Positions 9,363 to 18,799 of a stretch of 64,000 nucleotides of DNA are shown piece after piece. A model generated the notes under the pieces. It worked only from the letters and a program-made list of their open reading frames with translations, was not told where the DNA came from and made no database searches. The stretch's first letter is position 1. Every line of letters begins with the position of its first letter. The stretch is from the NCBI GenBank assembly GCA_022821085.1, contig JAJEEG010000006.1, positions 1,137,330 to 1,201,329 on the forward strand. The letters run 5' to 3'. A program made the translations under genes and the position numbers. This DNA is from Candidatus Latescibacterota bacterium (GTDB taxonomy: Bacteria; JAAXHH01).

Positions 9363-10106
9363 TCACATGCCCATGCCGCCGTCGACGCGCATCACCTGGC
9401 CGGTTACGAAAGCGGCGTCGTCGGACGCCAGAAAAGCCGCGATGCCGGCGACGTCGTCGGGTTGTCCGGCCCGCGAGAGCGGTGTGGCTTCCAGAAACGC
9501 GGAACGCACCGTCTCGGGGAGCGCCTCCGTCATGGCCGTTTCGATATATCCCGGGGCGATGGCGTTGACCGTGATGCCCCTGCTGCCCACCTCTTTCGCC
9601 ACCGATTTGGTGAAACCGATGATTCCGGCCTTGGAAGCGGCGTAGTTGGCCTGTCCGGGGTTGCCCGTCAGCCCCACGATCGAGGTCATGTTGATGATCC
9701 TGCCGCTTCGCTGCCGCATCATCTGCCGGATTACGGCCTGCGTACAGGCAAACACGCCGCCCAGGTTTACGTGGATGACCTCGTCCCAGTCATCCTGTTT
9801 CATGCGCATCAGGAGCGTATCCCTGACCGTTCCCGCGTTGTTGATCAGGACGTCGATGGACCCATACGTCTCGACCACGGTGTCGATCAGGTTCTTCACG
9901 CTGTCCCGGTCATCGATGCTCAGGGAAACGCCCCGGGCATCGCCGCCCTTGCGGTTCAGCGCGTCGGCGGCTTCCTGCGCCTTCACCCCGTCTCGGCTGG
10001 TCAGGACGATCCTGGCGCCTTCCGCGGCGAAGCGTTCGGCGACGGCGGAACCGATGCCCTGCGCTCCGCCCGTTACGATGGTGACCTTGTCTTTTAAACC
10101 TCGCAA
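9363..10106 (-). CDS. fabG: 3-oxoacyl-[ACP] reductase
   Basis: NADPH-dependent short-chain dehydrogenase reducing 3-oxoacyl-ACP. 247 residues. The Rossmann motif GGAQGIGSAV begins at residue 13; NNAG, a catalytic Ser in NMTSIVG and YAASKAG (Tyr/Lys) follow, and the C-terminus ends GGMGM as in FabG. The start codon appears to be TTG at 10106, preceded by GGAG at a spacing of about nine bases. Lies 92 bases after fabD and 47 before acpP. Confidence 0.95.
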   Translation of the reverse strand: MRGLKDKVTIVTGGAQGIGSAVAERFAAEGARIVLTSRDGVKAQEAADALNRKGGDARGVSLSIDDRDSVKNLIDTVVETYGSIDVLINNAGTVRDTLLMRMKQDDWDEVIHVNLGGVFACTQAVIRQMMRQRSGRIINMTSIVGLTGNPGQANYAASKAGIIGFTKSVAKEVGSRGITVNAIAPGYIETAMTEALPETVRSAFLEATPLSRAGQPDDVAGIAAFLASDDAAFVTGQVMRVDGGMGM

Positions 10107-10171
10107 ACCTGAAGAACTCCGCGAATGCGTGATCTACCCTGGAACGTTACCGGTCTACCCCGGTTCCAACC

Positions 10172-10223
10172 GTTCTGCCACGGGTCGGCCGTTTCGGTTC
10201 AATGTTCTGCCACGGGCCGGCCG
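10172..10223. repeat. 20-bp direct repeat spanning the fabD stop codon
   Basis: A 20-base sequence at 10204-10223, which codes the last fabD residues, is repeated with one mismatch at 10172-10191 downstream of the fabD stop (period 32 bases). It looks like a copied gene end. Confidence 0.8.
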
Positions 10224-11158
10224 ATCGTTTCCGTCACGGCAGTGACGTCATCGAGCCGGTCCGCGTTCAGGATGCCGATACCGCGGTGCATCCTCTTCAT
10301 CAGCCCCGTGAGTACGTTGCCCGGTCCTGATTCCACCACGGTGTCCACGCCGTGATCGGCCAGTGTCTGCATTGATTCCGCCCAGCGTACGGGGCGGGTC
10401 AGCTGTTCGATCAGCAGGCGGCGGATTTCATCGGGCTCCGTCACGGCCCGGGCGGTCACGTTGGCAACCACCGGCGTCTCCGCGCGGGCGAAGGGGGCCT
10501 TTTCGATCGCCTCGGCGAGGCCTTGCCGCGCGTATTCCATGAGTTCGGAATGGAAGGCGCCGCTGACCTTGAGCGGAACGACCCGCTTCGCGCCCGCCGA
10601 CCGGGCGCTGTCCATCGCACGTTGCACAGCCGGCACCGCGCCCGCGATGACGGTCTGCACCGGTGCGTTGTAGTTCGCCGGCTGAACGGGCTCGTCTTCC
10701 GCGCTGGCGGCCCGGCAGACTTCGTCGATCTCCCGAGGAGACAGGCCGATCACGGCCGCCATGGTTCCCTGCCGCCGCTGCCCGGCCTCGTGCATCAGCG
10801 CACTGCGCAGGCGGACCAGGCGCAACGACTCCTCGAAATCGAGAACGCCGGCCGTAACCAGCGCCGAATATTCACCCAGGCTGTGGCCGGCGACGAAATC
10901 CGGTTCGATCCCATGCACTCTCAGCAAGGAAGCGACCGCCACACTGTGTACCAGGATGGCCAGTTGCGTGTAGTTCGTCTGCTGAAGGGTTTCAGGGGGA
11001 CCGTCGAAGGAGACACCGGCGATATCGGCGCCGGTGATCTCCTGGGCCTGCTGGTAGAGCGATCGGACCTGCGGATACCGGTCGTGCAGGTCCCGGCCCA
11101 TGCCGACGTATTGCGAGGCCTGGCCCGGAAACAAGAAAGCGATCCTGGCTTGGGTCAT
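10199..11158 (-). CDS. fabD: Malonyl-CoA:ACP transacylase
   Basis: Loads malonyl groups from CoA onto acyl carrier protein. 319 residues from ATG at 11158: FLFPGQASQYVGMG at the N-terminus, nucleophile motif GHSLGEYSAL, and GAFHSELME with the catalytic His. A longer frame runs upstream to 11491, but the added residues are low-complexity and overlap rpmF, so the start at FabD's normal N-terminus is preferred. It follows rpmF by 17 bases; plsX and fabH, often found in this gap, are absent. Confidence 0.95.
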   Translation of the reverse strand: MTQARIAFLFPGQASQYVGMGRDLHDRYPQVRSLYQQAQEITGADIAGVSFDGPPETLQQTNYTQLAILVHSVAVASLLRVHGIEPDFVAGHSLGEYSALVTAGVLDFEESLRLVRLRSALMHEAGQRRQGTMAAVIGLSPREIDEVCRAASAEDEPVQPANYNAPVQTVIAGAVPAVQRAMDSARSAGAKRVVPLKVSGAFHSELMEYARQGLAEAIEKAPFARAETPVVANVTARAVTEPDEIRRLLIEQLTRPVRWAESMQTLADHGVDTVVESGPGNVLTGLMKRMHRGIGILNADRLDDVTAVTETIGRPVAEH

Positions 11159-11175
11159 GGGTATCGGCGCCGAAC

Positions 11176-11358
11176 CTAAATCGCTTCGACTTCCTGGACT
11201 TCCCTTCCCTGATAGTATCCGCAGTGGGGGCAAACGCGGTGCGCCCGTTTCTTCTCTCCACAGTGGGAGCATTCCACCAGCGTCGGCATCGACAGCACCC
11301 AGTGCGTACGGCGCTTGCGACTCCGTGCCCGAGATTGGCGTCGCTTGGGCAGAGCCAT
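11176..11358 (-). CDS. rpmF: 50S ribosomal protein L32
   Basis: 60-residue large-subunit ribosomal protein. Begins [20 protein letters not shown], typical of L32, and has a four-cysteine zinc-binding pair (CSHCG and CPHCG). A strong AAGGAGG ribosome binding site precedes the ATG. Its position three bases after the DUF177 gene and just before fab genes is conserved in many bacteria. Confidence 0.97.
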   Translation of the reverse strand: MALPKRRQSRARSRKRRTHWVLSMPTLVECSHCGEKKRAHRVCPHCGYYQGREVQEVEAI

Positions 11359-11361
11359 GTT

Positions 11362-11883
11362 CTAATCCTCCTTCAACAACGATTTCAAGGTGTGCCAGCG
11401 TGGGTCCATCTGCCGCGTACCGCAACTGCAGGCGCCCTCGTTGAGGTTCCTGCCGCAGTCGGGACAGAGGCCCTTGCATGCTTCGCTGCACAGGGGTTTC
11501 ATGGGGATATTCAGGTTGACGAGCTCGGCGATGCGCCGACTGAGGTCGATTGTCTTCGCGCTGTAGTCCAGGATCTCCACGTCGTCCGACTCGGTCAACT
11601 CCTCGCCATCGGGTATGGCCCGGTCGGTCTTCTCGTAGAAAGTCGCGATTTCACCGCTGATGATTTCCTCGACCTCATCAAGGCACCGGCCGCAGGAGAA
11701 AGTCATGGAGACCGCGATGTCGGCCTGCAGCACGAGCGAATTCTCGGAGACGGTCAGCGTACCGTCCACCTTGACGGGAGAAGCGAAACGGCAGTCCTCG
11801 CCCGGAATGAAATCGGCGGCGGGCATGTCTTCCAGGTGGATGGGATGCAGACCTTCGGCCAGATGCTCGATCGCTATTTGCAT
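11362..11883 (-). CDS. DUF177 (YceD-like) protein
   Basis: 173-residue YceD/DUF177 family protein, linked in other bacteria to 23S rRNA accumulation and nearly always encoded before rpmF. Visible features are the family's CGRCLDE near residue 70 and a C-terminal cysteine cluster (CSEACKGLCPDCG, then CSCG) that may bind zinc. It is the first gene after the promoter at 11985-12014 and so heads the fatty-acid operon. Its ribosome binding site is weak. Confidence 0.88.
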   Translation of the reverse strand: MQIAIEHLAEGLHPIHLEDMPAADFIPGEDCRFASPVKVDGTLTVSENSLVLQADIAVSMTFSCGRCLDEVEEIISGEIATFYEKTDRAIPDGEELTESDDVEILDYSAKTIDLSRRIAELVNLNIPMKPLCSEACKGLCPDCGRNLNEGACSCGTRQMDPRWHTLKSLLKED

Positions 11884-11984
11884 ATTGACGGCTTGCTCAC
11901 GGGACTACGACCACGTTCCACACGCAATTCACACACCACATTCCGGATGCGCCGGGCTTTGCTCCAATCGGCCGGAAGCCACTA

Positions 11985-12014
11985 ATAATAGGGAGGTTAC
12001 CCCTGTCATGTCAA
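11985..12014 (-). promoter_or_regulatory. Sigma-70 type promoter for the DUF177-rpmF-fab operon
   Basis: On the minus strand a perfect TTGACA (12014-12009) is followed after 18 bases by TATTAT (11990-11985, five of six matches to consensus). It lies about 100 bases upstream of the DUF177 start and is the only strong promoter seen for the run down to the polyketide synthase. Confidence 0.7.
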
Positions 12015-12030
12015 GAGTAAAATCCCCGGA

Positions 12031-12900
12031 TCAGGCGAGTGCGGAACGGATCAAATCCACCACGTCGGCCGACCGGTCGGCCACCGGTATGCCCGCTTCG
12101 TTCAGCGCGCTCACTTTCTCCTCGGCACCGCCCGTCCCTCCCGATATGATCGCGCCGGCGTGCCCCATGCGCTTGCCGGGGGGCGCCGTGCGGCCCGCGA
12201 TGAACCCGACCACCGGTTTCTTCATGTGCTGTTGCACGAACTCGGCCGCCCGTTCCTCGTCGGAGCCGCCGATCTCGCCGATCATCACCACGGCGTGGGT
12301 ATCCGGGTCCGCTTCGAAGGCTTCGAGGGCGTCGATGAAACCCGTGCCGATGATCGGATCGCCGCCGATGCCCAGGCAGGTCGACTGGCCAATGCCCGCA
12401 GAGGTCAACTGGTGGACGATCTCGTAGGTCAGCGTCCCGCTGCGGGAGACCACGCCCACGTTTCCGGGCCGGTGAATGTGACCAGGCATGATGCCCACCT
12501 TGGTGACCCCGGGCGTGATGGCGCCGGGGCAGTTCGGTCCGAGGAGCCGTACGCCGGAGCGCTGCAGGACGGCGTATACCCGGGCCATGTCCAGCGTCGG
12601 GATGCCTTCCGTGATGCAGATCACCAGGTCCATTTCGGCGTCGATGGCCTCGTGGATCGCGTCGGCCGCGAAGGCGGGCCGGACGTAGATGATGGACGTG
12701 TTGGCGCCGGTCGCCGAGGCTGCTTGCTCGAGGGTATCGTAGACCGGGATGCCGTCCAGGTCCTGGCCGCCCTTTCCCGGTGTGACCCCGGACACGACGT
12801 TCGTGCCGTAGGCCGCCATCTGGCGCGTGTGGAAGGAACCGTCCCTTCCGGTGATCCCCTGCACGACGACGCGGGTGTTTGCGTCAACCAGGATGCTCAT
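12031..12900 (-). CDS. sucD: Succinyl-CoA ligase, alpha subunit
   Basis: TCA-cycle enzyme interconverting succinyl-CoA and succinate with ATP or GTP formation. 289 residues: CoA-binding Rossmann domain with [14 protein letters not shown] near the N-terminus, and the phosphohistidine loop [17 protein letters not shown] near residues 242-258. It overlaps sucC by four bases (ATGA), the normal beta-alpha order. Confidence 0.97.
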   Translation of the reverse strand: MSILVDANTRVVVQGITGRDGSFHTRQMAAYGTNVVSGVTPGKGGQDLDGIPVYDTLEQAASATGANTSIIYVRPAFAADAIHEAIDAEMDLVICITEGIPTLDMARVYAVLQRSGVRLLGPNCPGAITPGVTKVGIMPGHIHRPGNVGVVSRSGTLTYEIVHQLTSAGIGQSTCLGIGGDPIIGTGFIDALEAFEADPDTHAVVMIGEIGGSDEERAAEFVQQHMKKPVVGFIAGRTAPPGKRMGHAGAIISGGTGGAEEKVSALNEAGIPVADRSADVVDLIRSALA

Positions 12901-14054
12901 TTCGCCCCCTTCCCGAGTGCTACGGCCTTCTGAACGGCTTCCGCCATGGTATCGACGGCGACGAGCCCCACGGATTCGAGTATTTTCCGGCCCTCCGCCT
13001 CATTGGTCCCGGTGAGGCGGATGACAATGGGCAGCGTGAGCGGTCCGCCGGGACCGGCGGCGATGCGGTCCAGGGCGGTCACGATGCCGTTGGCCACGTC
13101 GTCGCAGCGCGTGATCCCGCCGAAGATGTTGAAAAGCACGGCCTTGACGCGGTCGTCGGACGTGATGATGTTCATGGCGGTAACGACCTTGTCCGGGTTC
13201 GAACTCCCTCCGATATCGAGGAAGTTGGCGGGCATGCCGCCATAGAACTTCACCATGTCCATGGTCGCCATGGCCAGGCCGGCGCCGTTGACGATGCAGC
13301 CGATGTCGCCATTGAGCTTGACGAAGCTGAGATCCGCATCCCGGGCCTCGGCCTCGGTGGGCTCTTCGGATTCGGGGTCGCGCATGTCCTCGATTTCTTC
13401 ATGCCTGAACAGGGCGTTTTCATCGATGTTCATCTTGCCGTCGAGCGCCCACAACTTGCCTTCCGGCGTGGTCACGAGGGGGTTGATCTCCGCCAGGGAC
13501 GCGTCGCTTTCGATGAATGCGTCGTAGAGCCGGGTGAGCATGCCGGCGGCCTGTCTGACCTGCGCGGGATCGGAATAGAGTTTGTAAGCCAGGGACCGGG
13601 CCTGGTACGGGAGCAGCCCGAGCAGGGGATCGACGGCCAGTTTGTGGATCTTCTCCGGCGAATCCCGGGCGACTTCCTCGATATCGACGCCGCCCGCCGC
13701 GCTGACCATGAACACCGGCCGCCGGGTCTGCCGGTCGAGGATGATCCCGACGTAGGCTTCGTGGTCGATCTCCACGGCTTCAGCCACGAGGACCTGCCGG
13801 ACGGTCAACCCCTTGATATCCATGCCCAGGATCCGGCCCGCAACTTCGAAGGCCTCATCGGGCGTCGAGGCCAGTTTCACGCCGCCCGCCTTGCCCCGCC
13901 CGCCGACGTGCACCTGGGCCTTGACCACCACCTTCGAGCCCAGTTCCTCCGTGATCCGCCGGGCTTCTTCGGGCGTCCGGGCCACCTTTTCCTTTGGGAT
14001 CGCCATCCCGTGCCGGGCGAAGATGCCCTTCGCCTGGAATTCGTGTATGTTCAA
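12897..14054 (-). CDS. sucC: Succinyl-CoA ligase, beta subunit
   Basis: Partner of SucD; binds the nucleotide through an ATP-grasp domain. 385 residues, beginning [17 protein letters not shown] and carrying [19 protein letters not shown] and the C-terminal [16 protein letters not shown]. The start is TTG at 14054, supported by AAAGGAG just upstream and by the normal N-terminus. It overlaps the stop of the upstream kinase by four bases (TTGA). Confidence 0.96.
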   Translation of the reverse strand: MNIHEFQAKGIFARHGMAIPKEKVARTPEEARRITEELGSKVVVKAQVHVGGRGKAGGVKLASTPDEAFEVAGRILGMDIKGLTVRQVLVAEAVEIDHEAYVGIILDRQTRRPVFMVSAAGGVDIEEVARDSPEKIHKLAVDPLLGLLPYQARSLAYKLYSDPAQVRQAAGMLTRLYDAFIESDASLAEINPLVTTPEGKLWALDGKMNIDENALFRHEEIEDMRDPESEEPTEAEARDADLSFVKLNGDIGCIVNGAGLAMATMDMVKFYGGMPANFLDIGGSSNPDKVVTAMNIITSDDRVKAVLFNIFGGITRCDDVANGIVTALDRIAAGPGGPLTLPIVIRLTGTNEAEGRKILESVGLVAVDTMAEAVQKAVALGKGAK

Positions 14055-15598
14055 TTCCTGCTCCTTTGTTTTTCCACCATGCCGCCCAGGGCGTCAAAGC
14101 CCGGCTTGAGGGCCGGATACATGGACTTGAAAATCCCGTAACACTCCTCGTAGCTTTTCGAAGTCTCCGGGTCCGGCTCCGTCGTGGACACGACGTCGAC
14201 CAGGTCGTCCGCGGCTTCCTCGACCGTGTCGTAAACGCCGGTGCCTACCGCGGCCAGGATGGCGGCGCCGAAGGCGGGCCCTTCCTCGGCGTTCACGGTA
14301 ACGACTTCCGCCCCGTAGACATCCGCCTGGATCTGCCGCCAGAGGCTGCTCCGCGCACCGCCGCCCGTGCAGCGGACCTGCGCGACGGACAGTCCGAGCT
14401 CCCGCATGATTTCTATGGAATCCCTCAGGGCGAAGGTCACGCCTTCCATCACGGAGCGGATCATATGGGGCCGTCCGTGCCGTCCCGTGAGGCCGATGAA
14501 CGCGCCCCGCGCGTTGGCGTCCTTGTGGGGGGTGCGCTCGCCCATCAGGTAGGGGAGAAACACCAGGCCCTCGCTGCCCGCCGGCGCGCGGGCTGCCTGG
14601 GCCGTCAGCAGCTCGTAGGGGTCGGTGTCCAGCATCCGGGCCGCGCTGACCTCGATTTCACCCAGCGTATTGCGCAACCACTGGAAGGCGCCGCCCGCGA
14701 AGAGGGTTACTCCCATGAGGTACCACTTGTCGGGGACGCTGTGGCAGAAGGTATGGACGCGCAGTTCCGGGTCCACGCGGACGTCGTCGGTGTGGGCGAA
14801 GACCACGCCCGACGTACCCAGGCTGGCCAGGATCCGGCCGGACCGGACGATCCCGGCGCCCACCGCGCCGCAGGTGTTGTCGGCCCCCCCGCCGACGACA
14901 GGAGTGCCGGGCTTCAGTCCCATGTCCGAGGCCACTTCCTCCGTCACGCGGCCGCAGACGTCGATGGATTCGAAGGTGGGCGGCAGGAACTCCGCGGGCA
15001 GGCCGATGGCGTCCAGCATGGCGCCGGACCACCTCCGCTCGCGTACGTCGAACAGCAGGGTGCCCGCGGCGTCGGAAACCTCCATGGCGTATTCACCGGT
15101 CATGCGGTACCGGATGTAGTCCTTCGGCAGCATGACCTTCCGGATACGGTCATAGATTTCCGTTTCATGGTCGCGGACCCAGATCAGCTTGGGCGCGGTG
15201 AACCCTTCAAGGGCCGGATTGGACACCCAGTCCACCAGATTTTGCTCGCCCGCCTGCTCCGTGATCCATCGGCACTGCTCCGAGGTCCGCGTATCGCACC
15301 AAAGGATGGAAGGCCGGAGCACTTCGTCCTGTTCATCCAGCAGGACCGAACTGTGCATCTGTCCCGACAGGCCGATCCCGGCGATGGATTCGGCCGGTAC
15401 GCCGGCGGCGCCCATGGCCTCGCGAACCGTATTCGACGCCGCACGCCACCAGTCCGCCGGATCCTGCTCGGCCCAGTTGGGACGGGGCGTGTGCAGGGGG
15501 ATCTCCTTGAAGGCGCGGGCCGCCAGTCCGCCCCGTTCGTCAATGAGGATCGTCTTGATGCCGGAGGTGCCGATATCGATGCCGATCAGGTATCTCAT
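14051..15598 (-). CDS. xylB: Xylulokinase-type FGGY carbohydrate kinase
   Basis: Phosphorylates D-xylulose or a related sugar with ATP. 515 residues from ATG at 15598: IGIDIGTSGIKT at the N-terminus, GLSGQMHSSV, PSILWCDTRT, GGGADNTCGAVG and the C-terminal CTGGGARSSLW, in FGGY order and closest in pattern to xylulokinases. A frame extending to 15640 adds residues before the conserved start and runs into a terminator, so it is not used. Coupling to sucC by a four-base overlap is unusual company for a sugar kinase; no isomerase lies nearby. Exact substrate is uncertain. Confidence 0.87.
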   Translation of the reverse strand: MRYLIGIDIGTSGIKTILIDERGGLAARAFKEIPLHTPRPNWAEQDPADWWRAASNTVREAMGAAGVPAESIAGIGLSGQMHSSVLLDEQDEVLRPSILWCDTRTSEQCRWITEQAGEQNLVDWVSNPALEGFTAPKLIWVRDHETEIYDRIRKVMLPKDYIRYRMTGEYAMEVSDAAGTLLFDVRERRWSGAMLDAIGLPAEFLPPTFESIDVCGRVTEEVASDMGLKPGTPVVGGGADNTCGAVGAGIVRSGRILASLGTSGVVFAHTDDVRVDPELRVHTFCHSVPDKWYLMGVTLFAGGAFQWLRNTLGEIEVSAARMLDTDPYELLTAQAARAPAGSEGLVFLPYLMGERTPHKDANARGAFIGLTGRHGRPHMIRSVMEGVTFALRDSIEIMRELGLSVAQVRCTGGGARSSLWRQIQADVYGAEVVTVNAEEGPAFGAAILAAVGTGVYDTVEEAADDLVDVVSTTEPDPETSKSYEECYGIFKSMYPALKPGFDALGGMVEKQRSRN

Positions 15599-15638
15599 GG
15601 GTGGGTCGGTGCCTGTCTGAACCGTGCCATTCCGGCAC

Positions 15639-15663
15639 AAAAAAACCTGCGCAAATCCGCAGG
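15639..15663 (-). terminator. Intrinsic terminator after the sigma factor gene
   Basis: On the minus strand CCTGCG-GATTTG-CGCAGG forms a perfect six-base-pair stem and is followed directly by seven T residues. It lies 30 bases past the sigma-gene stop and before the kinase start. Confidence 0.85.
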
Positions 15664-15692
15664 AACGAGATGGTTGAAGCTGGGAGCCGGAT

Positions 15693-16577
15693 TCAACTCA
15701 TGTAAGCGTGCAGCCGGACACTTCGGGAAGTATGGCGCAATCGCCGGATCGCCCGTTCCTTGATCTGGCGCACTCTTTCGCGGGTCAAGCCGAACTGCTT
15801 GCCGATCTCGTCCAGGGTCATCGGCTTCTCCCGGTTGATCCCGAAATAGTAACGGATCACGGCGGCTTCGCGGTCCGTGAGCGTGTTGAGCGCCCAGACC
15901 ACTTCCTCCTTCAGCGATTTCTCCATGACCGGCGTTTCCGGCGACTCGATGGTCGAGTCTTCGATCACGTCGAGCAGGCGCCCCTCCTCGCCCGGTGAAA
16001 AAGGTGCATCGAGCGAAAGGTGGGGGCTGAAGGTCCGCATGATGTCGACCACGTCGCGGTGGTCCAGCGACAACTTGCCCGCGATTTCGTGGGTCGTGGG
16101 CTCCCGGCCCAGTTCCTGCTTCAGGCCCCGTACGACCTTGTTGATCCGCCGCAACTCCTCGGCCCGGTTCAATGGAAGGCGGAAGATCCGGGACTGTTCG
16201 GCCAGGGCCTGCATGATCGCCTGCCGCACCCACCAGACCGCGTAGGAGATGAACTTGAAACCTTTGTGCTCGTCGTAGCGCTGCGCAGCCTTGATCAGGC
16301 CGATATTGCCCTCGTTGATCAGGTCGGACAGCGGCAGGCCCTGGTTCTGGTACTGCCTGGCCACCACGACGACGAACCGCAGGTTGGCCTGGATCAGCTT
16401 GTTGATGGCGCCGTTCACCCCATTGCGCGCGTCGCGCGCCAGCGCCATTTCCTCTTGCAGGTTCAATACCGGTATGGTCCTGATTTCTCTCAGGTAGGTA
16501 TCGAGCGAACGGTCATCACCGGAATTCCGTGATCCAACCCGGGAAACGTTGACTTCCGACTGGGTGGACTTGGGCAT
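15693..16577 (-). CDS. Sigma-70 family RNA polymerase sigma factor (short primary type)
   Basis: 294-residue sigma factor with regions 1.2 to 4.2. Region 2 has RFVVVVARQYQNQGLPLSDL and the -10 recognition helix YAVWWVRQAIMQ; region 4 has GLTRERVRQIKERAIRRLR. Region 1.1 is missing, as in the short primary sigma factors of Bacteroidetes and Chlorobi. Whether it is the housekeeping factor or an RpoS-like one cannot be settled from one window, though the primary-type region 2 favours the former. It has its own promoter and terminator. Confidence 0.92.
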   Translation of the reverse strand: MPKSTQSEVNVSRVGSRNSGDDRSLDTYLREIRTIPVLNLQEEMALARDARNGVNGAINKLIQANLRFVVVVARQYQNQGLPLSDLINEGNIGLIKAAQRYDEHKGFKFISYAVWWVRQAIMQALAEQSRIFRLPLNRAEELRRINKVVRGLKQELGREPTTHEIAGKLSLDHRDVVDIMRTFSPHLSLDAPFSPGEEGRLLDVIEDSTIESPETPVMEKSLKEEVVWALNTLTDREAAVIRYYFGINREKPMTLDEIGKQFGLTRERVRQIKERAIRRLRHTSRSVRLHAYMS

Positions 16578-16703
16578 GTACTTGCTCCGGGACCGATTGC
16601 AGAACGGTTTGAGACAGCCGGATGCCGTCCCGCCGAACTGTTTGTGGCAGCGGTAGTTGCGGATTCAGGTCGGTTTATGGCGAATTCTCTAGAAACTTAC
16701 AAA

Positions 16704-16733
16704 ACTATAATAATGGCCCGGTCGGGGCGTCAA
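16704..16733 (-). promoter_or_regulatory. Sigma-70 type promoter for the sigma factor gene
   Basis: Minus-strand TTGACG (16733-16728), an 18-base spacer, then TATAGT (16709-16704); five of six matches in each hexamer. It lies about 127 bases upstream of the sigma-factor start. Confidence 0.6.
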
Positions 16734-16772
16734 GTTATTTTAAGGCAAATTCCGCAGTAAGGCAACCCCGTC

Positions 16773-18485
16773 TTAAAACACCCGTTTCTCGACGTTGTTG
16801 CCGATATAGATGTCCATCATCGTGGTCCGGTTGCCCCAGAAGTGATCCTGTCCCCACGAATTGGGCTCAAGGCCTTTGAACCAGGGCTTGCGCAGGTCCA
16901 GCACGTGCGTGTGATAAATGAAAACGCCCCCCGCGTCTTCCACCAGGATGCGTTCCGCCCGCCCGTAGTATGCCATGCGCTGCGCTTCGTCCATCGTCGT
17001 TCCTCCGGCCTGCAGCAGCCGGTCGAAGGCGTCGTTTTTCCAGTCGTGCCGGCCGTGGCCGACCGGCTGGGAATGCCAGACCTGGGACAGCATGTTGTCG
17101 GGATCGGGGTAGTCGTACTGGTAGGGAATCAATCCGAAGGGTATGGAATACTGGTACATGTTGTCCATATAGAGACCGATTTCCTGGTTCCGGATCTCGA
17201 CGCGCATGCCCAGGGTTTCCAGCAGCATGCCCTGGATCGCCTGGGCGATGCCCATCTGGGTCGGGTCCGCCTGGCGCAGCCAGAACTCGATCTCGGGCAG
17301 GCCTCTGCCATCCGGATAACCGGCCTCCGCGAGCAGGCGGCGCGCCTCGGGCGGGTCGTAACGCTGGACATCCTTCAGCAGATCGCCCGTGTATCCGGGA
17401 AAGTTGGGCGGCAGCATCGTGTAGGCGGGCGTGCCGTGACCCTGCAGAATGACCCGGCAGATCGTCTCGCGGTCGATGGCGTGGCCGACCGCCCGCCGGA
17501 CCCGCGCGTCGTCGAAGGGCGGGATCGCCGTCCGGAAGAAGAGGTACCAGGTCTGGAAATGGGCGTTGGAGGTCAGATCCCGGGTCAGATCGGGACTGTT
17601 CTCGATCTCTCCCAGGAACTGGGCGAAGACCCCCTGGCGGTCAACCTCGTTGTTCTCGTACGGCGCGATGCCGGGATGGGTGCCGGCGATGATGAACTTC
17701 AGCAGGATATTCTCCAGGTAGCCCGGGTAAGGCCCGTTGTAGTAAGGGTTCAGGTCGTAAGAGATGTACCTGTCGGTGATCCATTCATCCAGCCGGTAAC
17801 TGTAGTTGCTGACCATGTTGCCCGGCTCGGTCCAGCGGCGGCCGTGTTTCTGCACCTGCCAGGGCGGCACGGGCGCCGCGGAATTGTAGGCCATGATGTG
17901 GGGGAGAAAGGGGCAGGGGGCCTCGGCCTCTATTTCCAGGGTCAGGTCGTCGATGGCGCGCACGCCCACCGAGTCGGGATCGTTGATCTTGCCGTGGTTG
18001 AAGTCCCGCGCGTTCTTGATATTGTAGAAGAGAAAGGCGAAGACGTTGCCCTCGTCCGGGTCCAGGAAACGCTTGAAGGTGTATTCGAAATCGTGGGCGG
18101 TCACGTCCCGGCCGTCGCTCCAGCGCGCGCCCTCCCGGAGGTGGAAGGTCCAGGTGCGCCCGTCCTCGGACGGTTCCCAGCGGTCGGCGGCCCCCGGAAT
18201 GAGGATATCGTCGGGGTCGAACATGGTAAGTCGTTCGAACAGATAGGGATCCGCGCCTTTGACGCCGTAGTTGTCCATGCTCACGTCCAGCGTCTTGGGC
18301 TCTTCGATGAAGTACATCAGGACCTGTTCGTGGAGCGGTGCGGCGTCGGGCGGCAACTGCTTCCCCAGGCTGTTGATCACGGGGCCTTCGGTGGTCTGGA
18401 CCGGGGTGGTATCGTCGCCGCCGCAGGCCGCTGCGCAGAAGAAAACGAGGAGGAGGGCACGGACCGCGAAGGCGTGGGAGGACAT
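16773..18485 (-). CDS. ABC transporter substrate-binding lipoprotein, family 5
   Basis: 570-residue extracellular binding protein of the oligopeptide/dipeptide (OppA/DppA) class. The start is ATG at 18485, where a signal peptide MSSHAFAVRALLLVFFCAAAC ends in a lipobox Cys at residue 21; a frame extending to 18659 adds residues with no signal sequence. Visible family features are ERLTMFDPDD, the W(S)DG motif in GARWSDGRDVTAHDFEYTF and the DDARVRRAVGHAIDRE segment. No permease or ATPase genes adjoin it, so it must use partners encoded elsewhere. Substrate unknown; peptides are the usual guess. Confidence 0.88.
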   Translation of the reverse strand: MSSHAFAVRALLLVFFCAAACGGDDTTPVQTTEGPVINSLGKQLPPDAAPLHEQVLMYFIEEPKTLDVSMDNYGVKGADPYLFERLTMFDPDDILIPGAADRWEPSEDGRTWTFHLREGARWSDGRDVTAHDFEYTFKRFLDPDEGNVFAFLFYNIKNARDFNHGKINDPDSVGVRAIDDLTLEIEAEAPCPFLPHIMAYNSAAPVPPWQVQKHGRRWTEPGNMVSNYSYRLDEWITDRYISYDLNPYYNGPYPGYLENILLKFIIAGTHPGIAPYENNEVDRQGVFAQFLGEIENSPDLTRDLTSNAHFQTWYLFFRTAIPPFDDARVRRAVGHAIDRETICRVILQGHGTPAYTMLPPNFPGYTGDLLKDVQRYDPPEARRLLAEAGYPDGRGLPEIEFWLRQADPTQMGIAQAIQGMLLETLGMRVEIRNQEIGLYMDNMYQYSIPFGLIPYQYDYPDPDNMLSQVWHSQPVGHGRHDWKNDAFDRLLQAGGTTMDEAQRMAYYGRAERILVEDAGGVFIYHTHVLDLRKPWFKGLEPNSWGQDHFWGNRTTMMDIYIGNNVEKRVF

Positions 18486-18799
18486 AGTACGTGCTTCCTT
18501 TGTTTGAATCCGGACCGGACATCGAACACCTGGCGCCGCGATGGGGTAAATGACGCAGCGGCAGGGTAAAGGGGCGACCAAATGGTCGGCCGCGCGGCAG
18601 AAAACGTGCTCGATATGTGCCGGATATGCGGTTTTGCGTGTTTCCATTAAAATGACCACCCACCCTTACCCGGGTCAATAGAAAAGCGCAGGGCGATCAG
18701 ACAGGGTCTCTTGACACCGGGGATGCCGGAAGATAGGTTGGTGGCGACCCGTCCCACTCACCCCCGACGGCTTTTGAATCACGACAGAAAGTCCCGGCC
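18486..18799. other. Divergent intergenic region
   Basis: 314 bases between the binding-protein gene (minus) and the permease gene (plus). It holds a likely plus-strand promoter at 18711-18739 and a short palindrome CGACCA-AA-TGGTCG at 18575-18588 that could be an operator. No gene is supported here; no convincing minus-strand promoter was found. Confidence 0.6.
18711..18739 (+). promoter_or_regulatory. Candidate promoter for the APC permease
   Basis: Perfect TTGACA (18711-18716), 17-base spacer and TAGGTT (18734-18739). The -10 hexamer is poor but identical to that of the candidate AGCS symporter promoter at 44234-44263. Confidence 0.45.
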
